Source of the DNA: Cladocopium goreaui
Taxonomy: Eukaryota; Sar; Dinophyceae; Suessiales; Symbiodiniaceae
Assembly (NCBI GenBank): GCA_947184155.2
Contig: CAMXCT020000258.1
Location: 737,501-801,500, forward strand
Reading direction: 5' to 3'
Length of the DNA stretch: 64,000 nucleotides
In this document: piece after piece, positions 1-10,384 of the stretch
Position numbering within the stretch: the stretch's first letter is position 1
Layout: each line of letters starts with the position of its first letter
Translations under genes and position numbers: made by a program
Notes under the pieces: generated by a model
The model's input: the letters and a program-made list of their open reading frames with translations, nothing else
Database searches by the model: none
What the model was told of the DNA's origin: nothing

Positions 1-95
1 CCCCCATTTATAGAAGATTCTTAGATGAGATTTCCAATTAAAACCTCCATTGCTAGGGGATTTCCCAGCTAGCAACGTTTGATTACCCGAGGATA
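1..95 (+). mobile_element. Family B TIR element, partial
   Basis: The right part of a family B copy: 'AAAACCTCCATT' core followed by a degenerate 'GTTTGATTACCCGAGG' end. The left end lies outside the window. Decayed, so assigned only by similarity to the copies at 5116 and 27546. Confidence 0.4.
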
Positions 96-210
96 TTCCC
101 CTTTTTGGGGGGTCAGACAAAAAGGACCAGGCAGAAATGTCATAATAAGCTAGGATGGAAGTCTGTAGTGATGAGACGACAGCTTATCAGGCAAGAAAAG
201 AATTTTTTTC

Positions 211-298
211 TGCCATCCGTGATTCACAACAACGAACCTCTCCTATAGATTTCCTTTTTTTGAAATTTCCGCCACCGCCTTGCGCGGTACTACTGGTA
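211..298 (-). repeat. Dispersed ~90-bp repeat, family L
   Basis: Reverse complement of the blocks at 15985-16061 and 37762-37851, with high similarity throughout. The core reads CAAGGCGGTGGCGGAAGTTT in the other orientation. Conservation over the whole length suggests a recently spread non-coding element (SINE-like or a MITE fragment). No TIR is obvious. Confidence 0.75.
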
Positions 299-1456
299 GA
301 ATGATATTTTCCTCTCCTTGATGGACCTTCATCCATCCCCCCTAACTTTGGATACTTTGCGCATTCAGTTTGTAGTTGAGTAAAAGTTCTCAGTATGTCA
401 AAAGCATGTCATATTTTTGTGACCTGGGAAGGTCAATTTTAGATAAAAACCGCCAGGTGAGCACTTCTATTTGTAGTAGTTGATGGTAGTGGCCTTTGGG
501 GTGAGGTGCCTCGCCCAATTTGCCAATGTTAGATAGACGATTCTGCTGCCAGCACTTGAGTAGGCAATGTGACTTTGAATAGATTTTTTTTTTTCATCAA
601 TGGTAGATGATTACAAATTGTTTTTTTCCCTATTGTCTTTTGCCAAAGCCCCCCTCCCCCCAACCCTGACTGTGAGCACAAGTACCTTCTATCTGTGTCA
701 TACCCCTCCTTGGTGAGTGCAAGTACCTTCTCTTGCCATCTCTTCTATTTACAGTACGTTTGTATATCTATATATATATATGTGAAATTATTTATCTAAA
801 TAGTTACTTAGGATCATTGTCTAAAACGGGATGAAGCGTAAATATAGCGGGTTGTCTCAAGAATTGGGTACCGCAAAGTCCCATGGTTTATCACCATGTT
901 CCCAATAAAACTTGTAATTTCGGGTATGCCCCATTGTTGGACATACCTACATGGACATACACCTGAAAAGAAACCAGTACGCTCGGGGAATCCATGGGAA
1001 AGCCCCATTTGTTGATAGCAAAACTATCTGTAAGTAGATGCAAATGTGAAATTTCCATTGCCCATTGCCCGGTATATAAAATTATCACCAGCAGCCAGCC
1101 AGTTGGCAAGTGAATAATAAGGTTATATATGGTGGTTATCTCATAGATAGCTGGATTGGAATCCTATGCCCCTAACCTTAAATACCCCCCCAAACATCCC
1201 CAAACATCCTTCTCTGCAGTTACGAGCACAAGCACCTCGATTTTTAGCACCGTGTGATTTCGAATTTGGTCAGCTCTTGTTCTCAGAATTGAGGACATGT
1301 TGCGTCTGGATAGTTTCTAAGGATGACCAGAGGCATTGGGCCCATTTTTCACGAAAAACCTCGTGGTCCAACATCCAAGGTCTTGGCTATATGGAGGGTT
1401 TTCTTCAATATTTGGGGAAGGGATTCCAATGGTCATTGGCCCCTCACTATTGGCAG
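299..1456. other. Intron-like non-coding stretch
   Basis: T-rich runs, an imperfect duplication around 'GAGCACAAGTACCTTCT' near 675-735, a TATATA run near 765-782 and no TIR element that I can recognise. An in-frame stretch near 1219-1268 after 'TCTCTGCAG' (LRAQAPRFLAPCDFEFG) could be an exon, but its codon use is poor. Confidence 0.4.
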
Positions 1457-1518
1457 GCCGGCACGTGGACGTGGATCTACAGTGCGTGGTTGTAGCTGGG
1501 AGACCCCGCGGAAGGGGG
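1457..1518 (+). CDS. Short internal exon, unknown protein
   Basis: Acceptor 'TATTGGCAG' precedes an open frame reading RHVDVDLQCVVVAGRPRGRG, and a GT donor follows a G run. Two bases complete a codon from an upstream exon. The end is in phase 0, which fits the exon at 2168. The product is not recognised. Support is the splice signals plus a GC-rich island in AT-rich sequence. Confidence 0.5.
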
Positions 1519-1623
1519 GTATCATCCGGGGGAACTAATGGGGACCCAATGGACTGTGGGTTTTTCTGCAAATGTTCCCTTCCAATTGCCATCTCTGGAA
1601 ATCGGAAGTCGGTGAACCCCGAT

Positions 1624-1625
1624 TG

Positions 1626-1656
<31 letters not shown>

Positions 1657-1700
1657 CATATATATATATACATATATATATATATACATATATATATATG
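1624..1700. repeat. AT dinucleotide repeat (TATATACATA)n
   Basis: Alternating TATATA/CATATA tract. Similar tracts recur at 5440-5600, 7459-7550, 15474-15602, 34433-34510, 41160-41220, 49800-49920, 57725-57930 and 59725-59850. They yield spurious Tyr/Ile-repeat reading frames. Confidence 0.9.
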
Positions 1701-1796
1701 GGTAAATTATGACGACCTCACTGGAATCATAGTTGGTAAGGGAAATCATCCCCAAATGGCCTTAATTCAGGTTAGTGAAATATTATAATTTATCCA
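1699..1796 (+). mobile_element. Family D TIR element
   Basis: Begins GGGTAAATTATGACGACCTC and ends AAATATTATAATTTATCC. The inner part matches the other D copies (ATCCCCAAATGGCCTTAATT). About 98 bp and non-coding. The left end directly abuts the AT repeat. Confidence 0.75.
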
Positions 1797-2167
1797 TATA
1801 TATATATACATATGTTTGGATGCGTTGAATGAACATGAATTCACCCATGTGCAAGCCCTACCATCCAGAAATGCGACCTGCAGATGGATTGGTGAAATTG
1901 ATTGCCTCCAATATGGATGCGTAAAATTGACAAGAATGACCCACAAAGTGTGGGTCCCTTGGTAGCAAAATGTATAGACATATCCCAAGAACTATGGGAT
2001 GTGCATTGCCAGATGGGATTTCCAGTTCGGAACACAGACCAGTTTGATGATCCACCAGACTTTTGCAAGTTCGGTGCATTCTTTGGAAGTGTCGTTTCTT
2101 ATCTCGGCCATCAAAAAATGCCACCTGCGAATTCTTTGACGTTGAAGCGCCCTTCATTTTCCGCCAG

Positions 2168-2215
2168 GACAGTGGTGGAGTCATCATTGACTGCGCGTGC
2201 CTGGGGTTCACTGAG
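2168..2215 (+). CDS. Short internal exon, unknown protein
   Basis: The acceptor 'TTTCCGCCAG' is followed by DSGGVIIDCACLGFTE (16 codons, phase 0 at both ends) and a donor GTTTTTTT. The frame is also open upstream (APFIFRQ...), so the exon could begin earlier. Not recognised. Confidence 0.55.
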
Positions 2216-2890
2216 GTTTTTTTTATAACCACCTCACGGAGTCGCCACTGGAAATGATGGGAAATTTATAGGGAAATCATCTCCAAATTAATTCAATTTG
2301 GTGAAATATGATGGCCTTTACCCAGATCAATGAAGATGGGGATACTTGGCTCATACCAGGTGCCCCATAGCTAAGTTGGTTTATGAAGAAGTGGCTTAGC
2401 TCGTCAGCACAGGTGTGGCGTGGATCAGCCAGTTTTAGGGTTGGAATTGGCCTCCATTTTCCCCCTAGTAAACTGACATAGCTACGGAAAATGGCCCACT
2501 TACAGAGGATTTACCTCTAAAGATGATGATGTTCAATAGTTATGTTGGTTTACCAGAAGGTACCAGTTATTTTGGTGAAAGGAATGGGTTACCATAGAAT
2601 CCATAGCCATGCCAGTACAAGCGGCTGTGTCCACTGGCTTGACCGGTCTGAAAATGGGATAGCCTCTGGTAATTTAACAGTTTGCTAGTGAAAATGGTCA
2701 TACAAATAGTTGATTTTTCAATTAAAAATTGTGATGTTCCACAGTTTTGTTGCATGTTTACCAGAGGGTAGCCATTTTTTTTTGCCACTTTGAATGGGGA
2801 ACATGATGATTTGTATGTGGGAATTCCATGGAAATCCAACTTCATAGACTCCCCAAAATCACAATGTTTCTTTGCATGTTCTTGGCCCAG

Positions 2891-2963
2891 ATGACAAAAA
2901 GTGGATTTCGGGCTGCCGCTGGGCGGATGACCATCCCCCACATGTCATCGATTCTGTGGTGTG
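2891..2963 (+). CDS. Short internal exon, unknown protein
   Basis: The acceptor 'CTTGGCCCAG' is followed by an open frame containing DKKWISGCRWADDHPPHVID and a strong donor GTAAGG. The Trp/Asp/His-rich composition looks like folded protein. It ends two bases into a codon, which fits the exon at 5649. Family unknown. Confidence 0.65.
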
Positions 2964-3043
2964 GTAAGGCCAAAAAAAAACTATCCCCAACTGGCAACCA
3001 TGGATGGTATTCTTTTTACAATCCTGCAAATGGAGTTCACTTT

Positions 3044-3175
3044 AATGTCAACCCTGGATTAATAAACCAGGGTTTATTAATTAGGGGGGTACTCCCCAAA
3101 TAGTGGTAATCTAATACTCAAATGGTATCTCCCCAATCAAACAGGCTAGGGGTTTATTAATCCGGGGTTGACATT
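3044..3175 (+). mobile_element. Family H TIR element
   Basis: Ends are AATGTCAACCCTGGATTAAT and its near-perfect inverse (ATTAATCCGGGGTTGACATT). The interior has a second palindrome around GGGTTTATTAATTAGG. Matches the copy at 29569-29702. About 130 bp and non-coding. Confidence 0.8.
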
Positions 3176-3509
3176 ACCAAATTATCATGATTCATGTGAA
3201 GCCAACAAGAAGCGCGTCCATTGGTTAAGAAAATCGTTGTTCCACGAGAACAGCTACTTGGAGGTTTCTTAAAATGGGGGGGATCTCCAAGTCACCATGG
3301 GTTTCAATACAAAACTGGTTCAATGACATGGATGATTTAATACTATTTCATGGTCATCCATTTTCCTTGGATGATGACTGGGGGGGCAACCTCGGGTATA
3401 TCCCCTATGACACGCTCATTTCCAAGCCTTCACAGGTACTACAACAACCTCAAGGCTGTTCGAGCCATTACCCACTCGGGGGTGCCTTGGTTGTGGATCC
3501 CCGAAGTGG

Positions 3510-3602
3510 TTACAACGTATCACAACGTAGCACACAACATGTTACACAAGTGTACATCAACGTAGCGCAGCGTAGCATTCAATGTGTTACGCAAGTGTAC
3601 GT
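3510..3602 (+). repeat. ~47-bp tandem duplication
   Basis: Two adjacent copies of a unit containing ACGTAGCRCA...ATGTGTTACRCAAGTGTAC. The copies differ at several bases. Confidence 0.6.
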
Positions 3603-4123
3603 GGCTAATTACCCCAAATATGAGATGTCGACACACCCTCACAGGGCGCTATATCAACCGCCTGCCAACATTTCGGATTGGTGAACTATTTTAATTTATA
3701 TTTTACTCAGATTTCAACCAAGAAAACGGGGAGTCAATCATCGAAATGTTTGGATGCAACGAAGACATCACCAAAAAATGTGGTTTTAACCAACAAGATC
3801 TTGTGATTTAATCATGAAAAACAGGAATATACTCGGAAGTCCTAAAGCTGTTGCGTTTTTACCCTAGGGTCAACTAACATAGATGTGGAAACCCCATGGT
3901 TTGCCCGGCAAAATAGTCTACAAATGGTTGACTTTCCACATCTATTAGTTTGCCATAGGGTATATAAGTGTTTTGGCTTTGTAGCTGCCATTTTGCTTTC
4001 TGTAAAAGTCGACACCGTTTAACGGGTCTGCTATTCATTTATATAGAGCGGGTTTTTCAGTGGGTATAAGACAGTGGTGTGATCCTGTAATATCGTGCTG
4101 CTTAATATACCTACGTATATTCA

Positions 4124-4239
4124 TCTGGGTAAATTATAACGACCTCACTGTTCTCCCTCATTGGAAATCATGGTTAATAAGAGGAATCATCCCCAAATGG
4201 GCTTAATTCAGGTTAGTGAAATATTATAATTTACCCAGA
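4124..4239 (+). mobile_element. Family D TIR element, best copy
   Basis: Ends TCTGGGTAAATTATAA and TTATAATTTACCCAGA are perfect inverses. The element is 116 bp. The flanks share ATTCAT on both sides, a possible target-site duplication. The left TIR offers CTGG^GTAAAT and the right TIR offers TTTACCCAG^, so one TIR sequence supplies both splice signals. Confidence 0.85.
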
Positions 4240-4489
4240 TTCATATAAATAACTACTTCTCGTACATTAATCTGGGCATTGTTCTCATGCAAAAATGGAA
4301 GCCCAGTTGAAAAGGTGAAACCAGGAGACGTAAAAACGATCCAGCATAGATATTGGTCAGTAAGAAAACAGCCACCACAATGGAATTTGACAGATTGTTT
4401 GCCGGTCAAGAGAATTGGAATGAGATACATCCAGCATACCACCCGTGTTTCCTTCTGAAAGCTGAGTCGTCCTCCAATTCAATGAATTA

Positions 4490-5035
4490 GAGCAACTGCG
4501 AGAGATTGGAATGCCGCTGATGTATGACATGCTTGGCGCGAAAGTCTTGCTGGTGCTGCCATGTCTGAAGACAGTACAGTACTGTGTGTGGGTGATTGTG
4601 GGTGCAAGCGCGCCAGCAGGAAGAGAACTCGCGAATTGGGCTGTCGTCACGAGACTGCAAGACTGGAAGTACTTGACGAAGTTCATGTTCAACAAGATGC
4701 CCGAGTAATACGTGCACTTGGGGCGCCTCCCTGTTCAAACGAGAGCACATTCAGACTGTGGGGGTTGAAGCCCTCAGGCAGATGATCGCAGACAATGCAG
4801 TCTACTAAATCCCGTCAAAGACATTACTGGCCATGGGTCGCACGCCAGAAACGCATGGACTTTTCGTTGAGCTTCCCAACCTGGAAGGCAATTCTAGGCA
4901 TCCAAGACTGGTTTTTAAGTCGAACTGGGGATGCAGTATTAGCACCACAAGTGGAAATTCAAACGGCCAAAATGTGCACATGAACCAGATAAGACAGGAT
5001 TTCTCCAACAAAAGCGGCACTTGAGCCAACAAGAG
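4490..5035 (+). pseudogene. Intronless coding-like relic
   Basis: GC-rich stretch with several overlapping medium open frames on the + strand (for example 4561-4785 with LEVLDEVHVQQDARVIRALG and 4833-5024) broken by stops. There are no clean splice signals and no TIR element inside. It looks like a decayed coding or retrocopied sequence. The family was not recognised. Confidence 0.35.
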
Positions 5036-5115
5036 ACATTGTACAGCACTAGCAAAATTGTTTGATAGTTACGAGGGTACATCCCAGTTTATAACCCGGT
5101 AAAATGTAGGCTTAC

Positions 5116-5222
5116 CCTCCGGTAATCAAACGTGGCAATGAAAAAATTACAATTGATGCAGGATTTTCCGATGAAAACCTCCATTTTTAACGGATGTTCC
5201 AATTGCATGATTGATTACCAGA
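5116..5222 (+). mobile_element. Family B TIR element
   Basis: Starts TACCCTCCGGTAATCAAACG, has the AAAACCTCCATTTTTA core and ends TGATTGATTACCAGAG. Non-coding, slightly decayed. Confidence 0.7.
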
Positions 5223-5648
5223 GCGTATGACTATTGTTAGATGATGTAAACGATGGGTAATAACTATATAAAATTTTCCAGTAGGGGGCACCACCATTAT
5301 ACCCTGTACGAATCGTAAGTGTGGTTGAATCGACGAAAATGGTGGTATAAACCACTAACGCCATGGATCTCTTTGGATAGATACCCGACATTTTCATGGA
5401 ATCAGAAGTGGCTGTGGAAACCATAATACACGCCGATTATATAGACATGTATATATATATGTGCGTATATATATATACTTACGTACTGTATACATATATT
5501 ACTCACATATTTCTATATTTTATTGATATATATGTATATATATGTATACACAGTATATATTGATATCTAATGATTTACATATATATATATGTGTGTGTGT
5601 GTGGGTCATCAACCACTTCCGAATTGGGATGCGCATCCAAGTCCTCAG

Positions 5649-5680
5649 CCTGGCAGACGGCAGACTGGTTCTTCAGACTG
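5649..5680 (+). CDS. 32-nt micro-exon candidate
   Basis: The acceptor 'AGTCCTCAG' is followed by LADGRLVLQT and a GT donor. One leading base completes the codon left by the 2891-2963 exon, and the end is in phase 1. A family A element starts 13 bp after the donor. Short, so uncertain alone. The phase match adds support. Confidence 0.5.
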
Positions 5681-5692
5681 GTTGCAAAAGGT

Positions 5693-5800
5693 TACCCTCT
5701 GGTAATTTGTGACATAGCTATTGAATATGGTTCATTTGTAGTTGATTTAGCTATTAAAGATGGTGATTTAAAAGTTCGCTATGTAAACGTTTACCAGAAG
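5693..5800 (+). mobile_element. Family A TIR element
   Basis: TACCCTCTGGTAATTTGTGA at the left and a degenerate GTTTACCAGAAG at the right. Sits just inside the intron after the 5649-5680 exon. Confidence 0.7.
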
Positions 5801-5903
5801 TTGGCACCAAAGAACTACAACTATACCAGCTGAGAAATCACTTGACTCAGTGAACTTAAGGTCTGTGAAGGTTACAACCACCATGTTTCTTGATAAACAG
5901 TCA

Positions 5904-6000
5904 TGATTAATGATGGTTAATGGTGGTTAATGGTGATTAATGATGATTAATGATGGTTAATGATGGTTAATGATGGTGATGAATGGTGACTAATGATGAT
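5904..6000 (+). repeat. Short tandem repeat (TTAATGATGG)n
   Basis: About nine imperfect copies of TTAATGATGG/TTAATGGTGG. This is the reverse complement of the CCATTAAACCACC motif forming the satellites at 44975 and 63418. Confidence 0.7.
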
Positions 6001-6110
6001 TTCACCTCATTCACCTGGTAAATTTTCGACTCGATCGACTCGATGGACCCTGAAAATCCCCATGGCTCAACTCCTCCATGGCGAAAAACCCGCACTCCCC
6101 GCGGCCTCAG

Positions 6111-6204
6111 GATGAAACCACGGGAAAGCCCACTGGAATCCAGGCCGACAAACATCAGCTGCAGATGTTGTCCCAGAATCCTGGCATTTTTTCACCCAAG
6201 AATG
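6111..6204 (+). CDS. Short internal exon, unknown protein
   Basis: The acceptor 'GCGGCCTCAG' is followed by DETTGKPTGIQADKHQLQML and then SQNPGIFSPKN, with a GT donor after one base of the next codon. That base plus AG at 6602 gives Glu, so the joined frame continues. Good codon usage; family not recognised. Open frame upstream (MAKNPHSPRPQ) is possible 5' extension. Confidence 0.7.
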
Positions 6205-6239
6205 GTCAATGATGGGAATATTACGAGGATATACCGGTA

Positions 6240-6336
6240 AATTGACAGTTGGACCCTGAAAATCACCCATTTTTTGGTGGTTTCACTAATCTTCCAACCC
6301 CTGGCTGGGTCGAAGTGTTAATTTACTGGAGGGTAG
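6240..6336 (+). mobile_element. Family G element
   Basis: Core GGACCCTGAAAATCACCC followed by TCTTCCAACCCCTGGCTGGG and an end TAATTTACTGGAGGGTA. Related copies lie at 24677, 34834, 49563 and 61992. The outer ends resemble families A and B. Confidence 0.7.
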
Positions 6337-6601
6337 CAAACGATGATTATGGGAATACTGGGGATTTCAATAACGATTCAGATGAGAAACCTTTTGGATG
6401 GGTCCAATAGATTGGATCGAATGATGAGTCGAGTTTATCGACGGGATCAAGGATGACCAAAGAATGCACATGTGGAATCATAGACAATCCCTTTCCGGAA
6501 TATTCAACAACCCCAAGAAAGAATATGATTATATGAGTGAAGATTTTTGCATATTTGGGACCATTCAGTGGGTGTTGAATATGAACATGGGATGCGATGA
6601 G

Positions 6602-6702
6602 AGGATTCGGAATTCCAAATCGCCCACACAACGGCGTTATGTGAGCCCCTTCGCCGTCTGATGGCTCGCTTGAACGAGCCATTGGATTTTGATCCGGGAA
6701 CC
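6602..6702 (+). CDS. Internal or terminal exon, unknown protein
   Basis: After acceptor 'TGCGATGAG' the frame reads DSEFQIAHTTALCEPLRRLM and then ARLNEPLDFDPGT. It continues 6111-6204 in phase. An in-frame TGA follows at 6703. This is either the real stop codon or a GA donor (T^GAAGG), in which case the 7270 exon would continue in phase. The two readings cannot be separated from sequence alone. Confidence 0.7.
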
Positions 6703-6769
6703 TGAAGGAAAGTACAGCTGTTGGGCGTATGCGCCCAGACGGATTCCTGCATTCAGAATGGACAAAAAA

Positions 6770-6867
6770 GTGGGTAAAACAATGTCATAAACCATTCATG
6801 ACTGGGAATGGTTTATACCACCTATTTATGGTGATTTGGGGGATGGTTTCTTATTGTTTTACCCACA
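6770..6867 (+). mobile_element. Family I TIR element
   Basis: Ends GTGGGTAAAACAATGTCATA and ATTGTTTTACCCACAT are inverted, with an inner ATAAACCA/TGGTTT pairing. Closely matches 21595-21700. Confidence 0.85.
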
Positions 6868-7269
6868 TTATTGAAGATGCAAAAAGAGAGAGAGAAAGAG
6901 GAGAGAGTGGGAGACAGTGTGACATCTGAAAATGATTTTTGCACAGTGGGTTCACAGGTGTCATCCCAGATACTATACTAACTATACCCCAAAAATCAGA
7001 GGCATAAAGACTGGCGTCAGATTTGAAATGGTGGTTTTCTCAGTGAATTGGTAGGTGCACGAATCGGTATTTTAATGGGTTAATGAGACGGAATATCAGG
7101 TTTCAGTAAAGGGGATGGTTTTCAGTGAAATATCGAAAGTGCAAAAGAGAGATCTCTGTATTATGATTATTATCATTTAAAAACCTGGAAACTCTAAATC
7201 ACCGTGAAAATTCGGGACCTTAACGCATCTTTTAACGTGGCCACCGGTCGCACCCCCTGGTCAGCTCAG

Positions 7270-7346
7270 ATCCCCAAAGGGGCACCAAGTGCCCATGTCA
7301 GGAGCTGGTCTGGGTGAATTTGAACAAACTGCCGTTGCTCCTGCAT
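7270..7346 (+). CDS. Short internal exon candidate
   Basis: The acceptor 'GTCAGCTCAG' precedes an open, GC3-rich frame with PQRGTKCPCQELVWVNLNKL and then PLLLH, with donor GTTGCG. Phase fits the previous exon only if a GA donor is used there. Confidence 0.5.
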
Positions 7347-7713
7347 GTTGCGATTGATGGGGGGATGGCTTGACCCAGATGACCATGATGAAACGGGTCA
7401 CTGACTGCGGTTTTGGGTACATCGCTTCTTTGGAATCTCTAGTTCCAGTTACAAGCGCATATATATATATATCTCAATAATATATATATATATAGAGAGA
7501 GAGAGAGATAGATAGATAGATAGATATATATGATAATATATATATATATAACCATTGTTGTAGCCCCATATCTCAACTTCATGTGTAAATTCCCATGGTA
7601 AAACAGCTCAAAACAATTGTTCAGTTGTGAACTAAGTCGACCGTTTTTCGATGATCTGATGTGGAGAGAGTTCACTCTAGTTGTAGGCATCAAAAACCCA
7701 GCTTACTGAGGGT

Positions 7714-7820
7714 TACCCTCTGGTAAACATACAAAAAAGCTCTTGAAAATGGTCATAGAAATAGTGAGTTTTCCCATTAAACATGGTGATTTTCCATAGC
7801 TATGTTAGTTTACCAGAGGC
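7714..7820 (+). mobile_element. Family A TIR element
   Basis: TACCCTCTGGTAAACATAC ... GCTATGTTAGTTTACCAGAGG; 107 bp. Non-coding. Confidence 0.85.
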
Positions 7821-7885
7821 TTATTTCACCATTAATCATCATTAAATCCCATTAAACCACCATTTCACCATGCTTGATCCGCCAG

Positions 7886-7943
7886 GGCCAATGTGTCGGT
7901 CCTGATCTTTGTCGTGGCAGCATATTCCGGCGGCTTTCTGAAG
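7886..7943 (+). CDS. Short internal exon, possible membrane segment
   Basis: The acceptor 'GATCCGCCAG' and donor AAG^GTGGGT bracket ANVSVLIFVVAAYSGGFLK, the frame with the highest GC3. It is hydrophobic enough for a membrane helix. The end is in phase 0, compatible with 8653. An alternative frame (GQCVGPDLCRGSIFRRLSE) has poorer codon use. Confidence 0.55.
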
Positions 7944-8012
7944 GTGGGTTTATCCGACGGCATCCAACGGGGCGTGGGATGTGTGGTGGGAACAACAAAC
8001 GTTACACACGTG

Positions 8013-8121
8013 GTACCCTCTGGTAAACATACAAAAAACCATGGAAAATCACCATGTTTCATGGGAAAAACCACTATTTCTATGGCCGTGTTCAATAGCT
8101 ATGTTAAATTACCAGAGGGTA
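8013..8121 (+). mobile_element. Family A TIR element
   Basis: TACCCTCTGGTAAACATAC ... GTTAAATTACCAGAGGGTA, 109 bp, flanked by TA. Confidence 0.85.
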
Positions 8122-8652
8122 TAACCCTGCATTTTATGGGGATATAACGGGATATACTATCATGAAGTGGAGGGGTGGTTGGTGGTCTGGAAGATGTGGG
8201 ACGAACTGCACCAGTTATGGCTAGCATCCAGGGACTGAGGAGTAATCCGAATTGCTACAACTCAGCCAGATATAAATGCTCTCCAAAACGATGGTTGAGT
8301 CTTGAATTTGTTCATTTCATGGTGGAGCTGGCAGTCGGAAATTGCCAATGTTTTGCCAACGGCCGATGTATACAAACCCTCAAGATGAAGGGTTGTAATT
8401 TAGAACAACGGTAGACTATTTTTTATAATATAGTTTAATCTATATATAGTGTGAGTTCAATTTTCTATCTTTTGGGGTTTTGCTATCGGTGGATATGGAA
8501 AAAGGGAGTGTCCTTTATTACTTGGACAATATCCGCAGCCCAGCTAAACTAGTGGACTACACCCTTTTGGTAACCTTGGGTTGTTATCCACCTACCACTT
8601 GGGTCCGGCCCCGAATAAAGGCGATTTACCACAACCGATTTACCATTCACAG

Positions 8653-8720
8653 GATGTGAGCGACGGGAAACTCCATGTCTTTGAAGAGCGAGAGGCTGCG
8701 GCAGAGGATGTGCTGAAGGG
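8653..8720 (+). CDS. Internal exon, unknown protein
   Basis: The acceptor 'CATTCACAG' is followed by DVSDGKLHVFEEREAAAEDV and then LK, with a GT donor. The acidic helical composition and codon use look genuinely coding. The two leftover bases plus the first base of 8903 give Gly, and that frame stays open through the next two exons. Confidence 0.75.
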
Positions 8721-8747
8721 GTGCCAACTTCAGGGTACAGCAATATG

Positions 8748-8867
8748 ATGGAGGTTTCCTAAAATAGGGGTACCCCCGGTTCTCATCCATCTATAGATGG
8801 AGTTTCCATGAAATAAACCATCCAGCGAGCTTGGGGTACCCCCATGACTATGGAAACCCCCATATGA
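8748..8867 (+). mobile_element. Family E palindromic element
   Basis: ATGGAGGTTTCCTAAAATAG ... CTATGGAAACCCCCATAT with an inner GGGGTACCCC on both arms. It lies wholly in the 182-nt intron 8721-8902. Near-identical to 48679-48796. Confidence 0.8.
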
Positions 8868-8902
8868 TATCTCCCAGTCTTAATGACTGAGAATTTTGCC
8901 AG

Positions 8903-8954
8903 TTGGGGAGTCACCCTGACGCATGCCTATCACATGTGCTACGGGATGTCGGGA
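8903..8954 (+). CDS. Internal exon, unknown protein
   Basis: After 'TTTTGCCAG' the frame set by 8653-8720 reads WGVTLTHAYHMCYGMSG, with donor GTAATC and phase 0 at the end. Another frame is open (LGSHPDACLSHVLRDVG) but has weaker GC3 and breaks phase with the preceding exon. Confidence 0.65.
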
Positions 8955-9008
8955 GTAATCATGAACTAGTCGAGTACGGGAATCCTGGTCTCAACGGAAG
9001 ATTAGTGG

Positions 9009-9103
9009 CTGGTTGGTCGTTTGGAACATTTTTTATCTTCCAAATATATGGGATAATCACATTGACTAATATTTTTCAGAGGGGTAGGTCAACCACCAAC
9101 CAG
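9009..9103 (+). mobile_element. Family C TIR element
   Basis: CTGGTTGGTCGTTTGGAACA ... TCAACCACCAACCAG. The flanks share GTGG. It occupies half of the 184-nt intron 8955-9138. Confidence 0.85.
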
Positions 9104-9138
9104 GTGGCATAGTCCCCGGTCTCCATCGGCGATGGCAG

Positions 9139-9187
9139 GTGAACCAGCTCGGTGTTTACGAGATGGAAAGGAGCAGAAAAAAACCTG
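9139..9187 (+). CDS. Internal exon, unknown protein
   Basis: The acceptor 'GCGATGGCAG' is followed by VNQLGVYEMERSRKKP in phase 0 after the 8903 exon, with a GT donor after one further base. The three exons 8653, 8903 and 9139 join without a stop. Confidence 0.7.
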
Positions 9188-9219
9188 GTTTTTGAAGGTG
9201 GATGGCGGTGTCTTGGTGA

Positions 9220-9335
9220 CTACAAATTACCTGCTGGTAATCAATCATGGTAATTGGAAATACCCTATAAATGAATGGTTTGATGGGAAAATCTCTAAAA
9301 AATGTAGATGTTCATTGCCATGTTTGTTTGATTAG
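9220..9335 (+). mobile_element. Family B element, decayed
   Basis: ACAAATTACCTGCTGGTAAT...AATCATGG at the left and CATTGCCATGTTTGTTTGAT at the right, an imperfect inverted pair as in family B. Confidence 0.5.
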
Positions 9336-9579
9336 ATTAAAGATCCAGAGCTTCTTGCCAGGACAATCAAGGCACCAACAGGTGGAAAAACGGATCAGGG
9401 TGAAAAACAAATTCTTCCTGGAGTTGTTTTTAGGAAAAATTATATCTCAATTTCAGATCATTTTAAGTGTATGTAGCAGCCCCAACGTAAGTGGCTGAGT
9501 GGCTGAGTTGGGGATTAGGCATGAATGGCGTGGCTAGCTGGCTGCTTCCATGTCTTACCTTATGTCCCACGAGCTGCAG

Positions 9580-9700
9580 CTACTGGGCGAAGCGATGTCA
9601 ACCTTCAACAAGGCGTTGAACCTGAACGCTGGAGGCCCCACGAATTGGAAGGTGCTGGGCATCAAGTTCTATGCCTTGCTGATCTTGCGCTCTGCGGGGG
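9580..9700 (+). CDS. Internal exon, helical (TPR-like) segment
   Basis: After 'CACGAGCTGCAG' the GC3-rich frame reads LLGEAMSTFNKALNLNAGG and then PTNWKVLGIKFYALLILRSA. The spacing of AMSTFNKALNLN resembles half a tetratricopeptide repeat, but one partial repeat is not proof. A GC donor at GGG^GCC gives phase 0, matching 10385. A competing frame has much lower GC3. Confidence 0.75.
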
Positions 9701-10384
9701 CCTTTCCCGATTGTTGCACTTCGGCATTGCTGACTGTTTTCCCCCACAAAATCTCCCAGGGAAAACCCGATTCTCAGTGTCCATGGTTTCCTTTCTCCGG
9801 ATTCGATGAAGAAAGAGGGAGTTCATCCCTAGAATTAAGCCTGAATGACACCTGAAGCATAGAAATAAGGAATTGGGGAGATTTTATTTCTAGAAAGGTA
9901 TAAGATTATAAGGCTCTACAAACGGGTGTGCCGGTCAGGGGTTACCCCCCTGTGCCCCCATAGAAACCTATGATAGCTGACTGGTTTCACATTTCATTGC
10001 CACCAGCCTGAACATGGATATGCGGCAGATTTAGATACAGTAGTGTGGGTCCCAAAAAATGGCCTTTGTTGCTTTGTTTCAGTCCAGTTTAACTGTTGGG
10101 TTTATCGATGTTTATGGTATAAAAGATGAATCTCCTCCAGGTTGTCGTCCCGGGGGGGTCTAAACCAAACTGGGCATTTAAGGTGGGCCCACCTTGTAGG
10201 GAATGACCGCTTGTTTTTTGGGGAAAAGCCATCTGTTTCATCGCCTGAAAGCTGGGTGATTTCCATCCCCACAGGTGTATCATTGGGACCCTAGCAAAGG
10301 GGATAAGAACCCCAACCCGGGTGTACCAGGTGATTTTTGCACTTTTGAGGGATTGGCCCACCCAGAAGCCAGTGAATTTTCCAG

